Shown here piece after piece: positions 21,318-34,218 of a stretch of 64,000 bases of DNA. The DNA lies in assembly GCA_963514095.1 (NCBI GenBank), contig OY741276.1, forward strand, positions 9,381,264 through 9,445,263, read 5' to 3'. This DNA is from Eutrigla gurnardus (taxonomy: Eukaryota > Chordata > Actinopteri > Perciformes > Triglidae). A program made the position numbers and the translations under genes. Under the pieces are notes generated by a model. It saw only the letters and a list, made by a program, of their open reading frames with translations, searched no databases and was not told the DNA's origin. Numbering within the stretch: position 1 is the stretch's first letter; each line of letters opens with the position of its first letter.

Positions 21318-23821
21318 AGGTAAGAAACGACTCCCTGAAAATCATGTGGACGTCTCATTAATGATCAATTCATTGTTGGTTTTTGTATTTTCACATTTCC
21401 TTTTGTTAACAAGAAAAACATCAAATCACAAGACCTTCCCTTCTACCATATAAAGTGTCGTTTAAATCTGGATGTGTGAAACCTATTATGGGAGATTCAC
21501 AACCTGGGAGGAAACACTGAGAGGCTCCGACAGCACACTCTCCCCTTAGCTCATTCAGTGATATTTCCAATCTTCAAATGATCCCTTTTAATATTGTGGA
21601 AATATCTTTTTCTGTTTGTAGCTCTTACTACAGACATTTAAGACAGAAACCATAGAAATAAATGGATAGAATGGGCTTTGCCATTCACCAAAAGGTTCTT
21701 CTTTATTGAGTGCAGAAAAGGAAGCGATCAAATCACTGGGATTTCTGTGATCTCTCTCATGCAGAGAGAGCTTCCTGGGATATTTTGGGTGAAACAGAAT
21801 ATAATGGTACTAAGCGTGTTTTTTTTGTGTATCACCTGAAAATCAGAATTCATTTGTTTTCCCTTACCTTAGAATGAACCCTCTATATCTAGATACGCAG
21901 CGGCCATCATCAGGAGCCCAGAATGGACAAACCATGCCATTGGCTCTAGATAGGGCCATTCAAGTTTTCATGAGTTTGCACATGCCTTTTAAGTGATTGA
22001 AGGATCTTTGCCTTTCAAGCACAAACTCGGTAACTTCGTTTAACTGCATTCAGGAAATAACAAAGTCACAAAGTCTGCTTCAAAAGAACAACAGGCACTC
22101 TTCCATAGTAATTGAATCCCGTCTTCCCAAACAACTGCTGCATTCTCCGGGAGTCAAGGAAGTCACAAAATATCATTTACCATCATACTAAATTGGAAGG
22201 CATATTTTATATACCTATATTTGCCCTCTGACAACCAGTAGGATGATACAATAATGCGGGGGGAAAGCAATGAGAAGGAAGGGAAGGAAACACATTTGTT
22301 AGTTTATATGTATAATAGTAATCTAATTTTCCTGCCACTCTGACTGATTGCAATCAGCAAGGGTCCTTCGCCTCTGTATTGGGTCTGAGGCAAATGCTGC
22401 TGAAATCTAATTGAACAGCTTTGTGTTTAGTCTCCATGAGGCGGTCTACTTCACTGCTTATTGCCGAGCTGCCTCTACATGTCGATGTGTCATCTCTCCC
22501 TTTCTCTCCGTCCCTCTCGTCCTTTATCCTTCGTCCCCTTCTTTCCCTGCTGCCAGACGCTTTTCTTTGTAAAACTACAAAGTCTCCCAGTAAACACTGT
22601 CCCAACCTATTACATAGCCACTCTAATCAACAGAAAAGGTCTGTGAAGCATTTGAAAACAGAACCAAAAGTCAACTTGTTTTTTTTTTTTTCCGGGGTTA
22701 GAAAAGTTCTAGGTTGCAATTATAAAGTGGAATGAGTCAAGAGCTGTTATTTAGAAGGATAAACAAAGACAAATAATATGTAAAAGAAATCGCTTGGCTT
22801 TATCTCATTTGCTGCTCTCCTTGCTCAGTTCACGAACACCGCATTCCCAGTTTTACATAAATGAGCCACAGACACCTGTTCATAATTGGGGTCTCCACAC
22901 ATTTCTCTTTAAAAATTTTATTATTTCAAATGTATGACAAATAACTGACATCTGTACTTGAATGGAGTGGTGAATAACTGTCACAATTACAACAAAGTCA
23001 TTCAATATGCCCGTCACAACTAAAATGTCAATGATATCCTGAGGGTCTTTTCTTTCTCTTGGGAAATTAACGCAGGCTCCTATAAATCCAGACATTGTAA
23101 TTGGACAAAGATACTACTCACTCCCATAAATCCACAAGTTATAAGTCTATTTCCCATCAAGTGAGGGGCACACTTCCTGTCAGAGAGACAGAGGAGGTCA
23201 GAAGTCACGGAGGGAGGTCAGCAGTCTGTTTCCCATCAACACCCATCAGCTTTGTCTCTCTCTCTCTCTCTCTGCATTTACTCTGCAGTCTGTTCCGGCT
23301 GCATTCTTTCATTCTGTTTTACAAGAGTTTCTCAAACAGTTGATCTGGTTTTCAGCATCGCCCCCTTTCCTCTCCGTTGCCCACTCTTCCCCTCTCACAC
23401 TTCATCTCTTGTTGCTCCTCTCCCGCTGACATGCTCTCCCCTCAGTCCCCCTAGGCGAACACACACACTAGAACAGACCTGACTACATCACCCATTCAGC
23501 CTCCCAAATCAAATTACCATGGACAAAACAGAGTAATAAAAAGTAATGGCTTGTTATACGAGGTACACACTCAAAGGCAGAACAAGTCCTTCACCACTCC
23601 GATCCACAGTATTCTGTTTGTTACTTACTCACCACCTACTACTTACCTGCAATGTTTGTGTAACATGGTATCATGTAAAGATAGAGTCCACGTTGTTGTT
23701 TGTTTGATGGATGTCCAAAGACTTGGACTTGACAATAGCAGAGGCATCTTGTCCAACTTAGCTTACTTCCAGCACGAGAGGACAAACACGTTTATTGTGA
23801 AAACGTATTGTTTATTTAGGA
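21318..23821. other. Intergenic, no gene recognised
   Basis: Pyrimidine-rich stretches give chance reading frames near 22420-22735 and 23250-23480. No supported gene was seen. Confidence 0.4.
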
Positions 23822-23885
23822 ATAGGTCTTTATTTTTCATTGTCACATGTACAACGAAATTTAAAGTGCTCTCCAGTCAGTGCAA
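23822..23885 (+). repeat. Fragment of a teleost dispersed repeat
   Basis: 'cattgtcacatgtacaacga' and the following 'aatttaaagtgctctccagt' match a phrase I recognise as very common in fish intergenic DNA (a retroelement 3' fragment). No complete element is visible. Confidence 0.4.
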
Positions 23886-23998
23886 CATTATGAGTCTAAA
23901 AAACCCCATAAAAACAATTTAGTAATAATGTTACTAGTTCTAAAAGAAAAGAAAAAGAGTGACTCTCTTCAACTTTCCCTCTATTGCTCCATTGTATG

Positions 23999-24001
<3 letters not shown>

Positions 24002-24043
<42 letters not shown>
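24002..24043. repeat. (GT)n microsatellite
   Basis: A pure GT run of 42 bp. Confidence 0.97.
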
Positions 24044-24045
<2 letters not shown>

Positions 24046-25391
24046 AAATGGAATGTGTCACTGAGAAATGGGTTTCCTAACCAAGAACAGACCTGCCATT
24101 GTGTGCCGGTAACCGCTATCTACGGTGTTCAGGTGTATAGTCATCTTATCTGCAGGTGGTCCTTTAACTTCTGACCTTAAACATGGATGCTATGCAAGAA
24201 TGTATGGTCGTTGGCTCGTTTTTTATGAGATGATTTAAGTTCTCAATTGAATTGTTCATACAGAAATCATACAAGAACAAAGCCTTTATGTTGAGTAACA
24301 CCAAACATTTCATCAGGGTCCTCTTCAAAGAACTAGTGTTTCCTGAATGTCCCCCCCACCCCCATCATCCTCCCACTCTAGTTTTATCATTTTTTTCTCA
24401 CTTTGTTCTGGCATCCCACAGTGTTCTGTCACATGCAACCATTCTGTTGTGCCACACAAAAACGTTGTTTAGTACCACAGGGCGATTATTATGAGGCCAC
24501 CTTCCGTTCAGTGGCTATCGGTCACAATACAAAAACAAGAGGATGTGAAAGAATAAAGGTACGTTGACACCAAACACAAAAGCTTTTTTTTTTTGCATTG
24601 CATTGCACAAGACGTGAATAGATGCAAAATTGTCAATTAAACAACGTGATTTTTTTGTTAGTGTGAGTTGAAATATGTCAACGTTTTCATTTATATACAA
24701 TATTTGTGCAAACTTTGTCTTGGAGTACGTGGGCACCAAGGGTTAGTTCTCATGTGTCTGCCCCGTTAGACATTCAGTATGTGTGGGGACCTAAGACGAA
24801 CTATCTGCAAGGTGGCTGTGCATAAAAATGACCACAGCTTTTACATGTGGTTCATCATGATATATCTGCAGTGAGGCAAATTCCTCATATGTTGCTTCAT
24901 GAGACTTATAAACTCCTGGCTTGCTATTCACACGTGTTTGTGTTGTGCACCGTAACCAGGAGCACACGACTCTGGCTCAGAGGGGAATCAGGAAGCTGTC
25001 TCACCCCCAGATGACCGGTGCTCATGTTTATTTTCTCCTATCTTCAGCACTTTAGACTGCCTTAACTGGATGCAGTTCTTAATGGTGGGCCTAATGGTGA
25101 CTTCCCAGATAGGGATAATGACAGCCACACAAGAGAGGCGGCTGCACGGCTACAGCTTTGTACCCAACCATTAATCAAACTATGCGTCCCAATTGTAAAA
25201 AAAAAAAAAATACTGCAAATTGGCTTTGATTCAGTCAAAAGGCACCTTCAAATTAACCCGAGATTTTCCAGATTGTTATCAAGAAATAGCCCTTTGAGTG
25301 TAGACCAGGTGTGTGAGTGTGTCCTTCCAGTTCTGAGAGCAGAGAGAGGGGACATCTGACTGAAACTGTGAGTCTTTAGGCTGTTGAGATG

Positions 25392-25393
<2 letters not shown>
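24044..25393. other. Intergenic, no gene recognised
   Basis: Includes an A-run near 25198-25210. No gene signals were seen. Confidence 0.4.
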
Positions 25394-25428
<35 letters not shown>

Positions 25429-25720
25429 CAGTCAGACTGGCTGAGTCACCGGTCTGTTCCTGTGGAGTGCTGATAACAGCGTTTGCTCTGGGGCCTCTGG
25501 AGCCTCTGGAGCAGGGAGCAAGTGTGTGTGTGTGTGCATGTGTGTGTGTGCATGTGTGTGCGTGTGTTTCTGTGTTGGCCTTCCTGTGTGCACACGGTAG
25601 AGATTGAGCAGAGGATAGAGTGGAAAGAGTGGAAGCAAGAGACAAAAAATACACAGACTTTTAAGAGTGTGTGTGTGCTCTTGTGTCTGGGAGAATTGCA
25701 CACATTCATTAGCCTGAGTG

Positions 25721-25796
<76 letters not shown>
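25394..25796. repeat. Cluster of (AC)n and (GT)n microsatellites
   Basis: (AC)n lies at 25394-25426, an impure (GT)n at 25523-25567 and a long pure (GT)n at 25723-25796 (74 bp). The first is inverted relative to the other two. Overlapping Cys-Val and His-Thr frames here are artefacts. Confidence 0.95.
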
Positions 25797-25800
<4 letters not shown>

Positions 25801-26187
25801 CTACATAAAACAGGAGAAGACAAAAATCTTTAAAGTGGCTTCTGTCACGCAGGATCAGAGATTGGAGAGAGCGAGCGAGAGACAGAGAGACAGAGAGGTG
25901 ATGCAGAGAGATGGAGACGAATGGAGGGGGGAAACCAGTGTTTGTGTTCTATTCACCCAGCACTGCCCACCTTTTCAACAGCCCCTTTCTAGATGAAGTG
26001 TCTTTGCTCACAAGCCACCTGAAACCAAATAACAACAAGATCCTCCAGAAGCCCTGGACTTGGAAAGCTTTGAAATGGACTCATCTTCTACCCCTCAATC
26101 CTCTACAAACATATGTTTGTCACATTATTAATCATGTATCATTGTGTTTATACTAACATGTCATGTTCACGGTCACAGTTAGCAGAA
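25797..26187. other. Intergenic, no gene recognised
   Basis: GA-rich sequence follows the (GT)n array. Nothing gene-like was seen. Confidence 0.4.
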
Positions 26188-26250
26188 ACCTGTCCCAGCA
26201 TGCACTGGATGAGAGGCAGGGTACGTCTGGGACAGGTTATCAATGACAGT
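26188..26250 (+). repeat. Fragment of a dispersed repeat
   Basis: 'cctgtcccagcatgcactgg' followed by 'gagaggcagggtacgtctgg' and 'gacagg' matches a phrase I recognise as frequent in fish intergenic DNA. It is a short remnant only. Confidence 0.45.
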
Positions 26251-29171
26251 CATACCATTGTCTATATTTTATAAAGTGTGTTAACCTTGTACAGCGCCGA
26301 TCAAATCACGATGATCGCAAATCCGTCATAAACAATGGCCTTGAGCACAGGTTAGACACCTGTTCTGGAAATGGCTTTAACTTGATATGCAAAGTGTGTG
26401 CTGAGGGCCAACTGCTGCTAACTACAGCTGCCTGAGCAGCAAATGTATGAATGTATGTATATATGTATCTTTCCATCTTTCATCTATGTCATTCAAAAGA
26501 CTGTAAATTAGTCAGTCAGGTGTTTACATGACAGTTATACAACCATTATCTTGCCAGTAAATTCTGGACAGCTAAACAGATAAAAGGAGATGGATTTTGG
26601 GAGACAAGCTGAGGTAAAAAAAAAAAAAAAGAGAGAAAGCCGAGACACTGATAAACAGCTCTCCATGAAAGGAGATGAGTGGAGTTCCCCTGGGAAAAGT
26701 CTCATCGAGCACTTCAGACAGGCCAAGATGATCCCCTCCGAGGCACCCAGGTACAAACCCACTGACCTCTATCTCCCTCCCTCTTTACCAGTCGAGGTTA
26801 GCGCAATCATTTACAGTCCAGTCCAGTACCACTCATCGTGCTGAGAACTCACCTCTATGGCTGGTTCGTGCTTGCTGTGTGGGGCCTGATGTAGGTGTTC
26901 ACCCTCAAGATGGCCATATGCCTGAAATAAACTTTATTTCTGAGCTTTGTATGAAAATAAAGTTTCCAAGCCCCTCCAAAAAACAAGTAAGGAACCCCTA
27001 ACGAACAGCCTACAGTAACCCTAGTTTTCCTGCACTGTGTTATTGTACCGTGTGTTTGAGAGGAAGCTACTAGGCAGGTCAGCATCATCCAGCAATGCAT
27101 CATGTTTGCCAAGCAAATACATGCACACCCCAACCAGGAAGACTACGTTGTAGAGCTTTCTGTGCTCTGCCAATTTCATTTTTTGGAAAGAAATGGAGAC
27201 AGATGATTGCCACCTGGACAAATCAAGTGTCATGGCGCCTAATAAACCTTCTAGTTGGACTCACCGGCTTGTATTTTAAGTCTTCATCTGAATCTGCAGG
27301 TTTTTAAATGTAGGGCTTTTTGGTGAAAACACTCTCAATTAGGCAGGCAGGGAAGTCAAAAGGCAAGCTGACTGGTAAATCAGTGTGGTTATTGGCTGTA
27401 AGATTTATTTTTTTATGTCTGATTATGTGTTTAATCCTTTTTAAGATTTGCTTTACAGATTAGCTGATCACCTTAAACTTTAAGGACTTAGTCTGGCTGT
27501 ACTTTAGTTGAACTTGATATGAATCTATATTTGGAGTTTGACCATCTGTTCACCTCTACCCAAGGCATCACTGCCCATCGCTATTCTCCGAAAAAAGAAG
27601 TTGCTCCAAAACAACTTGGGTAGCATTGTGGAGCGCTGCTGCCTGAGGAGGATCCATTGCGTTGAATACACAATAACAGAAGTTATTGTCCTGGAAACTT
27701 TTCCCCTATTCATTTCAATCTGTTACCGTTTTAATTTTTTCTCGTAGGAAATCTATGCAGTCACATTGCCAAAAAAAACTTGTCAGTTGCATCACAGCTT
27801 TAGTGCTCCAAGGCAGTACAGCCCGAGGGGTTATTGCCAATTTTCTGCATTAATTACAAAGCAAATTCTTGGTGTCCATGCAAATTCAACTGTGTACTGT
27901 GTGCTCTTTCTCGTTTGCATCGTTTGTTAGTAAGTATGTCAACCAGCAGTGTTGCCAAAACAAGTGATTAAAAAATACATTTTGGAAAGTAAATTTATGG
28001 TTCAAAACTGGTGATATTTTACAGCCAGATCATTTTCGACCTGGGTTTCGTTTTGATGTTGAAATATAAGATGTAACTACCAGATCTTTTTGGCTGCATG
28101 CCTCATGCCACCCTTTCTGTCACTCTTTATTTTAAACTAGATGAAAAAACTGCATTTTTACAATAAATGCGCTCTTTGTAAAAAGTAAGGGTAAATATAA
28201 TGACTTGATGGTTTTTACTTGTGGTACTTTATTTGCTGCACTTCTTGTCAGGCAATCCATCTCAAAATAACTCCCTTCATTGCTGACTTTGGCAGTGAAA
28301 TCACACCTTTTGACCACCTCGCTGACACACGACTTAATTAACTTCACCTCCGTCAGTATTGTTTTCTCCCTCTTGTTCTCTCTAGTCCACCAAATGTCCC
28401 CTTCCTCCACCTCATTCGCCTCTCTCTCTCTCTCTCTCTCGCCCACAAGTATTTGGATTCAAATAAATATATTAATCCGAGTAGAATACGAGATACAGCT
28501 GTGGTTTAAAGCGCTGGAAGCTTCACCGTCAACTTCCTGGTTCAAGATCTCATTATGTTCTATCTTTTTCAGCCTTTTTATACACTTGGTCTAAAGATTT
28601 AATTGGAAGTGTGCTAATTACCTAGCTCTGCTATATTTTGTCGGCACAGGGTCGCTGCTGTACACTGCTCTTTAATTGACGAGTGTCTGCGTGAGTTACA
28701 CTGCGTCTAATTGATCGGATTATTTCCTGAAATGTGAGACATTTTCGCGTCGGGACATGTGATAACATGTGAGTCACAGTGGCTTTTACTTTAGGTTGCC
28801 TACATTAAAGCTGCTTCTTGCACAAATGTGTCCATGGTTCAGAATATTCCATAACAAATGCATTTTATGATGAAACAATACATGGCAAACCTCAAACGCT
28901 ATATCAAATGCTATTTTTAATGTAAGATATTGAAAAGGCATAACAAATGGGCCACGCTTATGTCTCTTTAGAGATAAGGGCCTATATATGATAGTAGAAA
29001 TTAACAGTATAGCTTCTCCTCCATGTGATGCAGTGCAGCACGCCTATGTTGAAAGCTTATGTCATGGATATTTCAGTGTTGTTTCCATCGAGTGTTACTA
29101 ATAGGATTGAAAGCATTGTTTTTCCATAAATAATGATGATAAATAATCTATGATTCTCTCTGTTCTTTCAG
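26251..29171. other. Intergenic, no gene recognised
   Basis: AT-rich sequence with a short (TC)n run near 28420-28440. No supported gene before the exon-like block at 29172. Confidence 0.4.
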
Positions 29172-29303
29172 CCATCCATAGGGAGGCCAAATCAGAGAGT
29201 CGGTCAGAGAACAGCGTCCCCAAAGCTGGTCAGGATTCTGGACACCTCATTTAGGCTCCTGAGCCGAGTGGATGCAAGGTTCTTCTGGAGCTGGACTCTG
29301 AAG
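29172..29303 (+). other. Candidate internal coding exon (orphan)
   Basis: A pyrimidine-rich acceptor (ttctctctgttctttcag) precedes 132 bp that are open in exactly one frame and end at AAG|gtcaga, a plausible donor. The block is 44 whole codons, so both borders are phase 0 in the open frame; the other two frames contain stops. The peptide begins PSIGRPNQ and ends ARFFWSWTLK and matches no family I know. Beyond the donor the frame runs 14 more codons to a stop. There is no partner exon nearby, no start codon in it and no transcript evidence. It could be an exon of a gene outside the window, an exonised repeat or chance. Confidence 0.3.
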
Positions 29304-29787
29304 GTCAGAATCTTCTTTATTCACAGCACAACACTGCTGTCCTAAAGATGCATCTCTGATTCATTTACACACGTTACGCTTGATGCTATATGAGTGATTG
29401 TTGTGGTATATTCCAAGGGGAAGCACATATGTAACCTAGTTTCCTAAGAAACAATCTGGTGAATTCTGTGCACTCCGCCCTGATTTAGCGTGAATCAGCA
29501 GTGCAGCCACCCACCTTCATGATTCCCGAATTCCAAAGCTGCACTGCTTTTCCACCTTGTTAAAAGGGTTCTCCGGTGCACAGCGTTCCTCTGATAACCA
29601 ACAGTCTCCTCTCCCTTCAGGCAGAGAGAGGGAGAGAGGGAGAGAGCGAGACAGGAAGGCAAACATCCAAATGTGCTTCTCCGTCAAAGGTAATGAAAGA
29701 AGCCCCAGATTCTTTGATCACACAGCAAGGGCATCAAACCTGCGTTGGATTTCTGAAATATCTCAGATGCTCAAAGCCTTATCTGTT

Positions 29788-29824
<37 letters not shown>

Positions 29825-30579
29825 ACACACACACATTCTTTTGGGGGATGTCATGGGCTCACAAATGTGCATGTAAATAAACCTAGCACATAAACACACA
29901 GGCGTTGAGCAGCAGAGACACTTTCAGTGCTGTCAAAAGCTGAAACAACATCCCAGACTGCAGAGATAAGTCTAGGCGAGGCAAGGTTGATTTCTATCAC
30001 TTTTCCAAATGATGTTGACACCAACAAAAAGCCGCCTGTCTGGGCTTTCCCTTTCATCCCACCGGCTTCATCCTTTTCTCTCACTTATCTTCCAGGTTTA
30101 GAATCTTCTAGTGGAATATTTCATCTTTCTATTTTGGCGCTCGATTTTCCTTTAATTTTGAAGTAAAACTCTCTTGCAAGAGTCTGACGCTCGCTGCCAT
30201 TTTGTGTAAATAACAAAAACAATTTGAGAGATGACGTGGGGTTTAACAATACCCTAGTTTTTGTTTTCATTTGGAATTGCCTTTTGGTTTTTCAGTGGTT
30301 GTTGTTAAAAGGCTCAGCAAGACTTTTCCTGTCTTCTTCACTGTTGAATCTTTTTGAATCGATCTGTTTTCCTTCCACTAAATCCCCCCTCTACCAACGG
30401 GGTGCCTTCCAAACCCGTTGAACAGCTGCAGCATGTTTAGGGTTGGAGAAGGGTGTGGACGGTGACGGGGGTGGACGGTCACTACACCTATTGCACAGTG
30501 GAGGTGACATGTGTGGAAGGAGATTGCATAATTTTGCTCAATTATGAATGCTAAATACTTCAGTGTTAATATGACATCA
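29304..30579. other. Intergenic, no gene recognised
   Basis: Contains a (CA)n array (listed) and no supported exon. Confidence 0.4.
29791..29834. repeat. (AC)n microsatellite with one interruption
   Basis: AC runs at 29791-29819 and 29821-29834 are separated by a single G. Confidence 0.95.
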
Positions 30580-31080
30580 AAGGATACGTTTCTCATTTGG
30601 GGAAATGGTGTTATTCACTAACCTGAGGAGAAAATCAATGCCACTCTCATGTGTCAAGCTACAGCCTGCAGCCACGTAGCTTAGCATAAAGACTGGGACC
30701 AGCTAGCCTGGCTGTCATTGAAGGTAAGTTAAAACTTCACCTACCAAAGCTCACTAATTCATGTCAAATCTCATATTCCCAACAAAAATCAAAGGGTAAA
30801 AAACCCAATGTGCAGTTTCCTCTTGTTGCATTAGGGTGAGCATATAACCTCCGATCACATGTTGATTGTTGAGCCTTAGTGCTGCAGTTTGGCAGATTTT
30901 ATCTTTGAAAAGAGGTGGAGTAGCTCTTTCACCGTTTCCAATATTTATATGAAGCTAAGCTAACAAGCTGCTGGCTGTAACTTAATACAGACAGATACAT
31001 TAGAGTGCCATCCATCTTCTCATTTAACTCTCGGCAAGAAAGTGAATAAGTGTATTTCCCACAATGTAGAACTATTCCTT
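30580..31080. mobile_element. Fold-back MITE (teleost AAGGAATAGTTC-type)
   Basis: The left arm starts AAGGATACGTTTCTCATTTG. The reverse complement of the right end starts AAGGAATAGTTCTACATTGT. The arms stay alignable over about 120 bp, including GCCACTCTCATGTG versus GGCACTCTAATGTA, and AGCTACAGCCTGCAGCC versus AGTTACAGCCAGCAGC, each then leading into TAGCTTAGC. This matches a MITE family I recognise as abundant in teleosts. It is non-coding and decayed, with no clear target duplication. The superfamily is not assigned. Confidence 0.75.
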
Positions 31081-32694
31081 AAAGATTTAGCTTCGATGTT
31101 TAACTTAAGGAGAGGCGATAAAGTACAAGAACATTCGACACCCAAATTAACTTCATGGAATAACATACTGTTTTGAATTGATTTAGAGGTGGATTATTCA
31201 CTTTGAGGTAATGTCTGAAAGTCACAATCTGTAATCGTCACCATAGCTCACCGCGATGATGTCAAAGACTCCTCCTTTCTTTTCCTCTCAGACAAGAAAA
31301 AGGAGGAGAAAGATGTTGAAAAATGAACCCATTAACTCAACAGCACATTACCCACATCACGCTGTCTGGAAGAGGGGAAGAGAGGGGGAAGATGTAGGGA
31401 CGGTGGGAAGTATTTACGGTGAAGAAGCCGAAAGGCAATACTGTAAATCTGGGGGGAAAAAAACGCTGTGTAGCGGAGGAGGCTGCTGGGGGAGATGCAG
31501 AGAGAGACGGATGCGATAGGGCATAGGGGAATGAAGGTAGAGGAGACGGGGGTGGAGGGATGGAGGAGAGAGTGTTTGGGAAAGGTGGTAGAGGACAAGA
31601 AGGAAAGGTTGATGTGGACATATAATGGCTGATGCTCACATTTTAGTGGAAGGCTACAGATCAGTGGACTGGTTGTAAGAGGTTTGGGATTTGATCCCCT
31701 GAGTCATCTCAGAGTCTTAAAATCTGGGACCGGTTGGCACACAGTGTTCAAGGAGGTGTTAAAGGAGAGCTAAGCCTCTATGAGACACAGGCGTCCTGTC
31801 CAGAGGGCTGCCGCACGCATCAGAAACAGGAAATAAGATACTGGCTCGGGATGCAACGTGGCTTGAACAAAGCGTACATATTTTCGAAAACATTGTGCAG
31901 GGACTCGTGATGAATGGTTTCCTTTAAATGGCCGTGAAATCGCAATGACGGAGGGAGGGAGGGAGGGAGTTGTGTGGGAGTTGGCGAGGGGGAAATAGGG
32001 ACGGGGATGTGTAGGTGGAAGTAATGACAGATAGAAGGAGAAAAGCGTGGAGAGGGAGAGAGGGTTGGAGTGGGACGACGGAGAAAAGACAGGAGGGAAA
32101 ACAGTCGGAGAAAGTGGTGGAGGGCAAAGGAAGAAAGATGACAGAGGGAGAGAGTGGAGGAGAGGAAAAGAGAGAGGAGAATACAGAGATGTAGCCTTGC
32201 TCCAGGCACCACAATTCTGTCAGCAATGGCATCTTTATCTGCCAAATGCACTTTTGATGCCTCGCCACATATGTTGCTGTAAATTACTTTTAAGACCCAT
32301 ATTAAAGTGACCGAGATGGGGGCCGGAGTGCCGTGGTTTCGCCCTGGGTCTTTTTTAATGGAGGACAGAAAGAGGAAGATTTCTGGCACCAGTTTGTCTG
32401 GGGTGTGTTACTTACTCTGGTCACTCTTTTCTTCACCTTCTTTCCTGCTTCCTTACATTCCTTTTTTCATCCGTCCCTTTGTTCCATTCCTCCCTTCTTC
32501 ACCTCTTGTATTTGATGTCATCTTTTACACACTTTTCCCTCATGTTCCCCTGGTTTCCACCCCTCCTTTTCTCCTTCCATCCATGAATCTTGTATATCCC
32601 CCCTGCCCTTGCCCTACATGCTTATAGACACTTTGTGGTTTCATCGGATTGTATTTTCTTTATTCTGAAGAGGAACAGCCGGTTAAATTGTCAG
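31081..32694. other. Intergenic, purine/pyrimidine-skewed, no gene recognised
   Basis: Strongly strand-skewed GA-rich sequence (31250-31620, 31940-32190) gives low-complexity Ser/Pro/Leu or Glu/Arg frames, including a 189-codon minus frame, none credible. A tRNA-SINE-like phrase ('gggatttgatcccc', about 31690) may be a decayed B box. Confidence 0.4.
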
Positions 32695-33070
32695 CCACTG
32701 TATAGCACAGTGACACTTTCTACAGCACCTTTCAAAACAAAGTGTAACAAAAAATATTGCCAAAATTAAATTCAATCCAAAACATGCTCTGTAAAACAAG
32801 AGGAAAACGATTTAAACAATTACAAAAAATCATGACATAAAAAGTGAGTTTAAAGAAGAGAATTAGCGGAGGGGCCTGGACAGCCTGGTCACCTTTACTG
32901 ACAAGTCAAGATTTAGGAATCATTAGTAGAGCCCTGCCACAGGATCTCAAGCAGTGATCAGGCTTATGTGGAGTGTTAGCAGATCAAAGATAGGCAGGAG
33001 CCTGACCATTCAAGGCTTTAAAATCAAGGTAATGTGGTCGCTTCTCTTTGGACATGTTAAATGCCTGGCA
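32695..33070 (+). repeat. Decayed LINE-like dispersed repeat remnant
   Basis: The succession 'acagcacctttcaaaacaaa', 'aaaagtgagtttaaagaaga' and 'gaccattcaaggctttaaaa' follows the order of a repeat I know as frequent in fish and other vertebrate intergenic DNA. No reading frame survives. Confidence 0.4.
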
Positions 33071-33334
33071 TTACATTCCTCTAGAGCTAAAGTGCACTCT
33101 CAATTACGTTTCCAGGGAAACAGTCACTCTATAAACCGGTTGAAACAAGTGGTTAACGAACAAAACAAAACATAACTAACCAGTACAAAACAACATAGTT
33201 AGGTTAAGGTAACAAAACTACTTGGATAGATTTAGTAAAAAAAACAATGGTTTGGCTACGAAATTGAAATAAAACAAATGTTTTAGGCAACATAACTCCT
33301 TGGTTCAAACAGGACACAAACAGCAGCCTCCTGG

Positions 33335-34218
33335 GTGAGATACCAGGGTGAGATACCAGGGTTAGCTACCAGAGTGAGCTACCAGAGTGAGATACCCGAG
33401 TGAGCTACCAGGGTGAGCTACAAAGGTGAGATACCAGGGTTAGCTACCAGAGTGAGATACCCGAGTGAGCTACCAGGGTGACCTACCAGGGTGAGATATC
33501 AGGTTGAGCTACCACCGTGAGCTACCAGGGTGAGATATCAGGTTGAGCTACCACCGTGAGCTACCAGGGTGAGATATCAGGGTGAGCTACCAGAGTGAGC
33601 TACCCGGGTGAGATATCAGTTTGAGCTGCCAGGGTGAGCTACCAGTGTGAGCTACCCGGGTGAGCTACACGAGTGAGCTACCAGTGTGAGCTACCCGGGT
33701 GAGCTACACGAGTGAGCTACCAAGGTGAGCTACCAGGGTCAGCTACCAGTGTGAGCTACCCGGGTCAGCTACCAGTGTGAGCTACCCGGGTCAGCTACCA
33801 GGGTCAGCTACCAGTGTGAGCTACCCGGGTGAGCTACACCAATGAGCTACCAGGGTGAGCTACCCGGGTGAGCTACCAGGGTCAGCTACCAGTGTGAGCT
33901 ACCCGGGTGAGCTACACCAATGAGCTACCAGGGTGAGCTACCCGGGTGAGCTACACGAGTGAGCTACACGAGTGAGCTACCAAGGTGAGCTACCAGGGTC
34001 AGCTACCAGGGTGAGCTACCAGGGTGAGCTACCAGAGTGAGATACCAGGATCAGCTACCAAGGTGAACTACCAGGGTGAGCTACCATGGTGAGCTACCAG
34101 GGTGAGCTACCAGAGTGAGCTACCAGAGTGAGATACCAGGGTGAGCTACCAAGGTGAACTACCAGGGTGAGCTACCAGAGTGAGCTACACGAGTGAGCTA
34201 CACGAGTGAGCTACCAGA
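33335..34218. repeat. 68-unit, 13-bp minisatellite (GTGAGCTACCAGG)
   Basis: The array is 884 bp, exactly 68 x 13, and I found no indel in the units I followed. The consensus is GTGAGCTACCAGG. Common variants are GTGAGATACCAGG, GTGAGCTACCCGG, GTGAGCTACACGA, GTGAGATATCAGG and GTCAGCTACCAGT. Variants recur in blocks, for example the three-unit series CAGT/CCGG/ACGA near 33647-33720, and a six-unit series containing ACACCA-ATGAG near 33800 and 33880. This indicates higher-order duplication. Because 13 is not a multiple of 3, all forward frames cycle through the same codons and meet TGA every 39 bp in the consensus; the reverse meets TAG. The array is therefore non-coding. Confidence 0.97.

Noticed and set aside
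31640..31730. tRNA gene or intact SINE
   Set aside because: Only a degenerate B-box-like phrase is present; there is no A box or clover-leaf pairing.
31820..32389. 189-codon minus-strand frame
   Set aside because: Low-complexity Ser/Pro/Leu sequence from a GA-rich stretch, with no start context or motif.
33335..34218. CRISPR array or coding repeat
   Set aside because: Units are 13 bp directly abutting with no spacers, and the consensus meets a stop every 39 bp on both strands.
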